A DNA stretch of 33,016 nucleotides from a virus, in the IMG/VR virus record IMGVR_UViG_3300036791_000927, positions 1-33,016 of that record; one strand, given 5' to 3'. Below are positions 30,263 through 33,016 of the stretch, one piece after another. The first letter of the stretch is position 1. Each line of letters opens with the position of its first letter. The notes below the pieces were generated by a model. It was given only the letters and a program-made list of their open reading frames with translations, was not told the DNA's origin and did no database searches. The position numbers were made by a program, and so were the translations under genes.

Positions 30263-31291
30263 TCAGACCAGGGCCGGAACCTTGTCCTTGACCAGCGGCA
30301 GCAGCAGCGCCATCGCCTTGCCCTTCAGATCATCGCCGGAACCGAACACGCCGCTGTCGAAGCGGCCGATGATCGGATCGGCGGCGCCCTTCACCGAGCG
30401 ATCATGATCGACGTAACGCGTGACCGCCTGCAGCGCGCTCCAAACGTCGTCGGCGTTCGAATTGCGCTCTTGCTTGGTCACGGTGTAGGCGTGCGACAGA
30501 TCCGCGTACTGGTTAAGCTTGCGTGTCGAGACGTCGTCCTTTTTGGACTCTAGCGGAATTTCGAGGACGTTGCGGAAAAACTGCCGTACCGAATCATACG
30601 ACATGTTCACCTGCGCCATGGCGTCGCCGAGCTGTTTGTAGGCGGCGAAGGATTGGGCGATTTGCGCCAGCTCCTTGGCCACGCGATCGCCTTGGAACAC
30701 GGTGGAGTGTCTAGTCTTGATCGCGGCGCGTTTGTCGCTGTGAGCCATGCGGAGGGTATTGGAGCACACGGCGCGGGTCATGGTGGCTTGGTTGGTCGTC
30801 GGCGCCGTCTGATCGAAGGATGTAGACATCAGGAGGTAGGCGCGGTGGGCGTCGCCCGCGACCGTGACATCACCGTTGAAACGCGCCGTGGCCCAGAGAC
30901 GTTCTCCGCCGTGCAGGACGCCGGCGGCGGAGATATGGAAACGCGGATCGACGGTGATGTAGCGATCGAACCAATCCCAGACGTCGGCGGGCTGGACAAC
31001 TTGGTAACCATCAGAGGCGAAGCCAAGCACGGCGCCGGTATCGGTGCGCACGAGGAAGCGCTTGTCGCTTTCCACGTAAGGGTTGTTGAGGTGATTAAAG
31101 GCTTCGTTGCGGCTCAGGTCCGCGATGGCCGGGACCTTTTCCACCCGGTAGTTGAAGCCTGCAGCGGCGATCCATTCGGCCGCTGGCGCGTCTGAGGCCA
31201 TTTCTTGGCCAAGCTTGTGCCAGATTTCGCCGCGATCGCCGGTGAAGGCGAAGCTATAGCGGCCATTGGCGAATTCGAGTTCATGGGCCAT
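30263..31291 (-). CDS. DUF932 family protein (phage/plasmid-like)
   Basis: A 342-residue protein; ATG 31291 is preferred, as AAAAGGAAAC lies 9 nt upstream. The family is recognised by its N-terminus (GEIWHKLGQEM), the LVRTDTGAVLGFASDGYQVVQ segment, RLWATARFNGDV, AYLLMSTSFDQTAP, AVCSNTLRMA and RHSTVFQGDRV. DUF932 proteins are common on plasmids, phages and integrative elements. The precise role is unknown, though they are suspected of acting on DNA or in element maintenance. It is the largest protein of the right early region. It is preceded by leader module 4. Confidence 0.88.
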   Translation of the reverse strand: MAHELEFANGRYSFAFTGDRGEIWHKLGQEMASDAPAAEWIAAAGFNYRVEKVPAIADLSRNEAFNHLNNPYVESDKRFLVRTDTGAVLGFASDGYQVVQPADVWDWFDRYITVDPRFHISAAGVLHGGERLWATARFNGDVTVAGDAHRAYLLMSTSFDQTAPTTNQATMTRAVCSNTLRMAHSDKRAAIKTRHSTVFQGDRVAKELAQIAQSFAAYKQLGDAMAQVNMSYDSVRQFFRNVLEIPLESKKDDVSTRKLNQYADLSHAYTVTKQERNSNADDVWSALQAVTRYVDHDRSVKGAADPIIGRFDSGVFGSGDDLKGKAMALLLPLVKDKVPALV

Positions 31292-31355
31292 TTTTCGAGT
31301 TTCCTTTTGGTGTTTCCGGCGGGATCGCCGTTCAAGCCCGTCGCACACGGGCTTG
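31292..31355 (-). promoter_or_regulatory. Leader module 4 (hairpin with TGTGCGA loop + GGAAAC)
   Basis: CAAGCCCG (31355-31348) pairs perfectly with CGGGCTTG (31340-31333), loop TGTGCGA. A second hairpin GGCG-ATCC-CGCC follows, then AAAAGGAAACTCGAAAA before ATG 31291. The first stem starts 14 nt after the upstream stop and ends 41 nt before the ATG. Confidence 0.68.
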
Positions 31356-31369
31356 GGCTGGGATCCGTT

Positions 31370-31591
31370 TCAGAGTTTATGAGATTTGTAGAAGAATGTG
31401 CGGCTATTGTCAGAACCGGGAGAACCGTAGGGCTGGACATAACCAAAGCCAGAATAGATCTTTGATTTGTGGAGCAAATCAGCCACGAAATAATGGACGG
31501 CGATACGCTCCATACGCGCGTCTGCGGGTGATTCGGTCAGATAGTTATTCGCGCGGTCAATCAAGTCCGCGATTTTCAGTGTCCTTGCCAT
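31370..31591 (-). CDS. Small conserved phage early protein
   Basis: A 73-residue protein with AAAGGTG upstream of the ATG. The pattern IADLIDRANNYLTESPADAR, then RIAVHYFVADLLHKSKIYSG, then FGYVQPYGSPGSDNSRTFFY recurs in small phage proteins of unknown role. It lies 66 nt downstream of the promoter-like site at 31657 and just upstream of the DUF932 gene. Confidence 0.65.
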   Translation of the reverse strand: MARTLKIADLIDRANNYLTESPADARMERIAVHYFVADLLHKSKIYSGFGYVQPYGSPGSDNSRTFFYKSHKL

Positions 31592-31656
31592 TTATTCGCA
31601 CCTTTCCAATTCGTTAGCCGTTTTCAAGGCCAGCGCGCATCGGCCGGCCTGTCCTC

Positions 31657-31685
31657 TATCTAGTTTGCAAAAGAGGGATTGTCAA
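31657..31685 (-). promoter_or_regulatory. Predicted sigma70-like promoter
   Basis: TTGACA (31685-31680), a 17-nt spacer and TAGATA (31662-31657) on the minus strand. The extended -35 context, GTCCATTTGACAATCC, closely matches the site at 20418-20446. It would transcribe the gene at 31591 and onward. Its upstream edge overlaps the stop of the HTH gene. Confidence 0.5.
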
Positions 31686-32392
31686 ATGGACTTTTCGAGA
31701 TCGATTTTATAATCGCGTGGATCAAGATTGAATTCCCGCAGCGCTGCGTCATAAGCGCCGTTTGGGCGATCGAAGCGCAAATGGAGGCGTGGGAACGGAC
31801 CTTTTCCGGCGTCTGATCCGGTTAGGGGCGCGATGCTATAAGTCCACCCTTTGCGATCGTACCAGAACACGTTGACTTCGATCGTCACGCCTCCGTTCGG
31901 CAATTCGAATTGATGTTTGCCGGCGTACTGGTTTGGTTTGGAGTTTGGGCCGAACGATCGCTTGATTTTGTCGGACGGCGTTGGGGCGCCGACGCGGAGA
32001 CGGTTCATTTTGTTGATGAGATCACGTGTCACGTATCGATAAATGAAGATGGCTTCGCCCAAGCGCTGGAATTCCTCAGCGACGGCTTTGTAGCGCGGCG
32101 ATCCATCGATTTCGCATTGGCTGATCCAATGGATGGTTGGACGGCTCACGCGCATCACGCTTGCGACCTGATCGCGCGGATAGGTCATTTTGAGGAAGCC
32201 ATAGGCTGCGCATTGCTCTTTGAAGGATAGGCGCGGCGAGCGGGGGGTATTGCCGTCATTGAGCATGGCGACTAATTCGGCGTAGGTCCGCTCGGCGGCG
32301 GCCGCTTCCTCCTCGGCTGAGAGATTGGGGGAATCCGAGGGAAGGCTGTCCTCATTCTGCTTTTCAGCATCTTTCTGGGTTGTGATAGACAT
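31682..32392 (-). CDS. Putative early HTH regulator
   Basis: A 236-residue protein, the first gene of the right minus-strand operon. GGAGATAG lies upstream of its ATG. Residues 1-45 are acidic and disordered. A helix-turn-helix is visible at about residues 70-92 (YPRDQVASVMRVSRPTIHWI). A helical region follows with YKAVAEEFQRLGEAIFIYRY and VTRDLINKMNRLR. The C-terminal part is strand-rich (GVTIEVNVFWYDRKGWTYSI). It would be a good candidate to bind the inverted repeat upstream (32433-32575), but this is inference. Confidence 0.65.
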   Translation of the reverse strand: MSITTQKDAEKQNEDSLPSDSPNLSAEEEAAAAERTYAELVAMLNDGNTPRSPRLSFKEQCAAYGFLKMTYPRDQVASVMRVSRPTIHWISQCEIDGSPRYKAVAEEFQRLGEAIFIYRYVTRDLINKMNRLRVGAPTPSDKIKRSFGPNSKPNQYAGKHQFELPNGGVTIEVNVFWYDRKGWTYSIAPLTGSDAGKGPFPRLHLRFDRPNGAYDAALREFNLDPRDYKIDLEKSI

Positions 32393-32432
32393 TTATTCTA
32401 TCTCCAGTTGTGAGAAGTTATAGTTGTTTCTC

Positions 32433-32575
32433 ATGTTACACTAGGTAATGTATGACGGGTGTTATAGGACTGCGTATCCCATTGCGTGCGCGAAGCAAAG
32501 CATTTTGGGGTTCTTTTTTTATATTGGTATAAACCGAAACCCTTAACACCCGTCATACAATATCTACTGTAACAT
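32433..32575. repeat. 32-bp inverted repeat around an AT-rich spacer
   Basis: The left arm 32433-32464 and right arm 32544-32575 are inverted copies matching at 29 of 32 positions, with a perfect 16-bp inner half TGTATGACGGGTGTTA. The 79-bp spacer includes a seven-T run and TATATTGGTATAAACC. It could be an origin, a repressor operator pair or a recombination site. It lies just upstream of the HTH gene. The frame crossing it on the minus strand is not convincing. Confidence 0.75.
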
Positions 32576-32676
32576 ATGCCACAAGCTGTGACAAGCGTTG
32601 AGTTGAAGGGGGGAATCGGCCGCTCGCGACCCCTCGAAGTCCCAAACAATTATCACAAACGCAACGCACTACTGCT

Positions 32677-32709
32677 GCGCAGAAGCGCTAGCATGTTAGC
32701 GTGCTGCGC
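32677..32709. repeat. Two-part hairpin in the right control region
   Basis: GCGCAG (32677-32682) pairs with CTGCGC (32704-32709), enclosing an inner stem CGCTA/TAGCG (32686-32690 and 32697-32701). It is followed by a 9-bp tandem ACCATGGTG ACCATGGTT (32713-32730). The role is unknown. Confidence 0.45.
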
Positions 32710-32766
32710 TGCACCATGGTGACCATGGTTGTGATGTACAATCCAATGTTCAGGATATGTCTCAGC

Positions 32767-32799
32767 CCGAGCGAAGCGCTGGCGAAGCGCTTCGCTCGG
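32767..32799. terminator. 14-bp perfect GC-rich hairpin
   Basis: CCGAGCGAAGCGCT (32767-32780) pairs perfectly with AGCGCTTCGCTCGG (32786-32799) around a 5-nt loop, GGCGA. There is no T-run on either side, so an intrinsic terminator is only one possibility. It could also be a structural element of the origin or a barrier between the divergent units. Confidence 0.4.
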
Positions 32800-32908
32800 C
32801 GAATCCCTATTGGCGGGATCGCATTCGGCCCCCCTCCCAGGGCCCATCAGATGGGGTCCCGGAGCCGGGGTGGTCACCTATCTTGCTATCTGCTAAAATA
32901 TATCACAC

Positions 32909-33016
32909 ATGCACAACGTAATTGACATTTCTGATCAGGAAAACCAAGAGTTTTTGCCGCTTCCCGAGTATCACTGGGATGAGCGGCCTTACACGGTTCC
33001 GATTGATTACGACGAG
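32909..33016 (+). CDS. Unknown protein, partial at right edge
   Basis: The frame begins at ATG 32909, after a stop at 32894-32896, and stays open to the last base, giving 36 codons (begins MHNVIDISDQENQEFLPLPE, then YHWDERPYTVPIDYDE). It is acidic and aromatic. No ribosome-binding site precedes it; the upstream TAAAATATAT is AT-rich, so the message may be almost leaderless. It would be transcribed away from the minus-strand operon. There is too little sequence to name it. Confidence 0.45.
   Translation, partial: MHNVIDISDQENQEFLPLPEYHWDERPYTVPIDYDE

Noticed and set aside
32431-32649. 72-codon minus-strand frame across the inverted repeat
   Set aside because: It reads through both repeat arms and the AT-rich spacer, has no ribosome-binding site, and looks non-coding.
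32701-32925. 74-codon plus-strand frame over the 14-bp hairpin
   Set aside because: It is explained by the palindromic DNA (AKRFAR-type residues), has no ribosome-binding site and ends inside the start of the edge gene.
1-33016. tRNA genes, CRISPR arrays, insertion sequences, integrase/attachment sites
   Set aside because: No cloverleaf with a TTCGAA-type arm outside coding sequence, no regular spacer-repeat array, no transposase and no tyrosine or serine recombinase motif was seen by eye.
1-33016. ParA or ParB genes to match the parS site
   Set aside because: No KGGxxKT deviant Walker ATPase and no ParB-type GExR motif was found in the translated frames.

Overview
The window looks like about 33 kb of a tailed-phage genome, probably a short-tailed (podovirus-like) phage or prophage. 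It is GC-rich. Dense gene packing with ATGA, GTGA and TGATG overlaps, an alphaproteobacterial flavour to the proteins, and an exact ParB-binding parS site together suggest a host such as a Rhizobiales bacterium; the host is inferred, not read from the sequence. Both ends cut through open frames, so this is not a complete genome. No terminase, portal, major capsid protein, DNA polymerase, integrase, ParA or ParB is visible here.

Layout. (1) 2-15503, plus strand, virion and lysis: a tail spike or fibre open at the left edge with a discoidin-like tip, a small secreted protein, a fibre and a tail-collar protein that share one N-terminal anchor, a lysis cassette (holin-like plus GH24 endolysin), a P22 gp10-like nozzle protein, and a run of Gln/Ala/Pro-rich internal (ejection) proteins. 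One ejection protein carries an S74-type chaperone/peptidase segment. Another combines an M15 peptidase with a lytic transglycosylase. (2) 15340-20372, minus strand, DNA metabolism: SNF2-like helicase, VRR-NUC-like nuclease, winged-helix protein, small proteins, and a DNA-binding protein with an SSB-like acidic tail. (3) 20498-22606, plus strand, a 2.1-kb island of small accessory genes with a 255-bp-period repeat and paralogues, driven from a back-to-back promoter region. (4) 22566-24522, minus strand, small proteins plus Pro-rich and Ig-like proteins. (5) 24523-24648, a non-coding segment with a perfect parS palindrome and helically phased short repeats. (6) 24649-32392, minus strand, early region: SF3 primase-helicase, many small proteins, a DUF932 protein and HTH proteins. 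(7) 32393-32908, a structured non-coding region with a 32-bp inverted repeat and two strong hairpins, then a plus-strand gene running off the right edge.

The most notable signals are non-coding. First, a host-type parS lies beside the helicase gene with no partition genes in view. Second, a modular leader is repeated in front of early minus-strand genes: a GC-rich hairpin whose loop contains GTGCGAY lies 9-14 nt after the upstream stop, and a conserved GGAAA(A)CGACCA ribosome-binding segment lies at the start codon 38-41 nt further on. Third, the large inverted repeat may be an origin or operator region.

Functional reading: the right-hand control region and promoter-like sites would drive early minus-strand genes (regulators, DUF932, primase-helicase). 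The left minus block would supply replication and repair functions. The plus-strand block would build the tail and ejection apparatus and lyse the cell.
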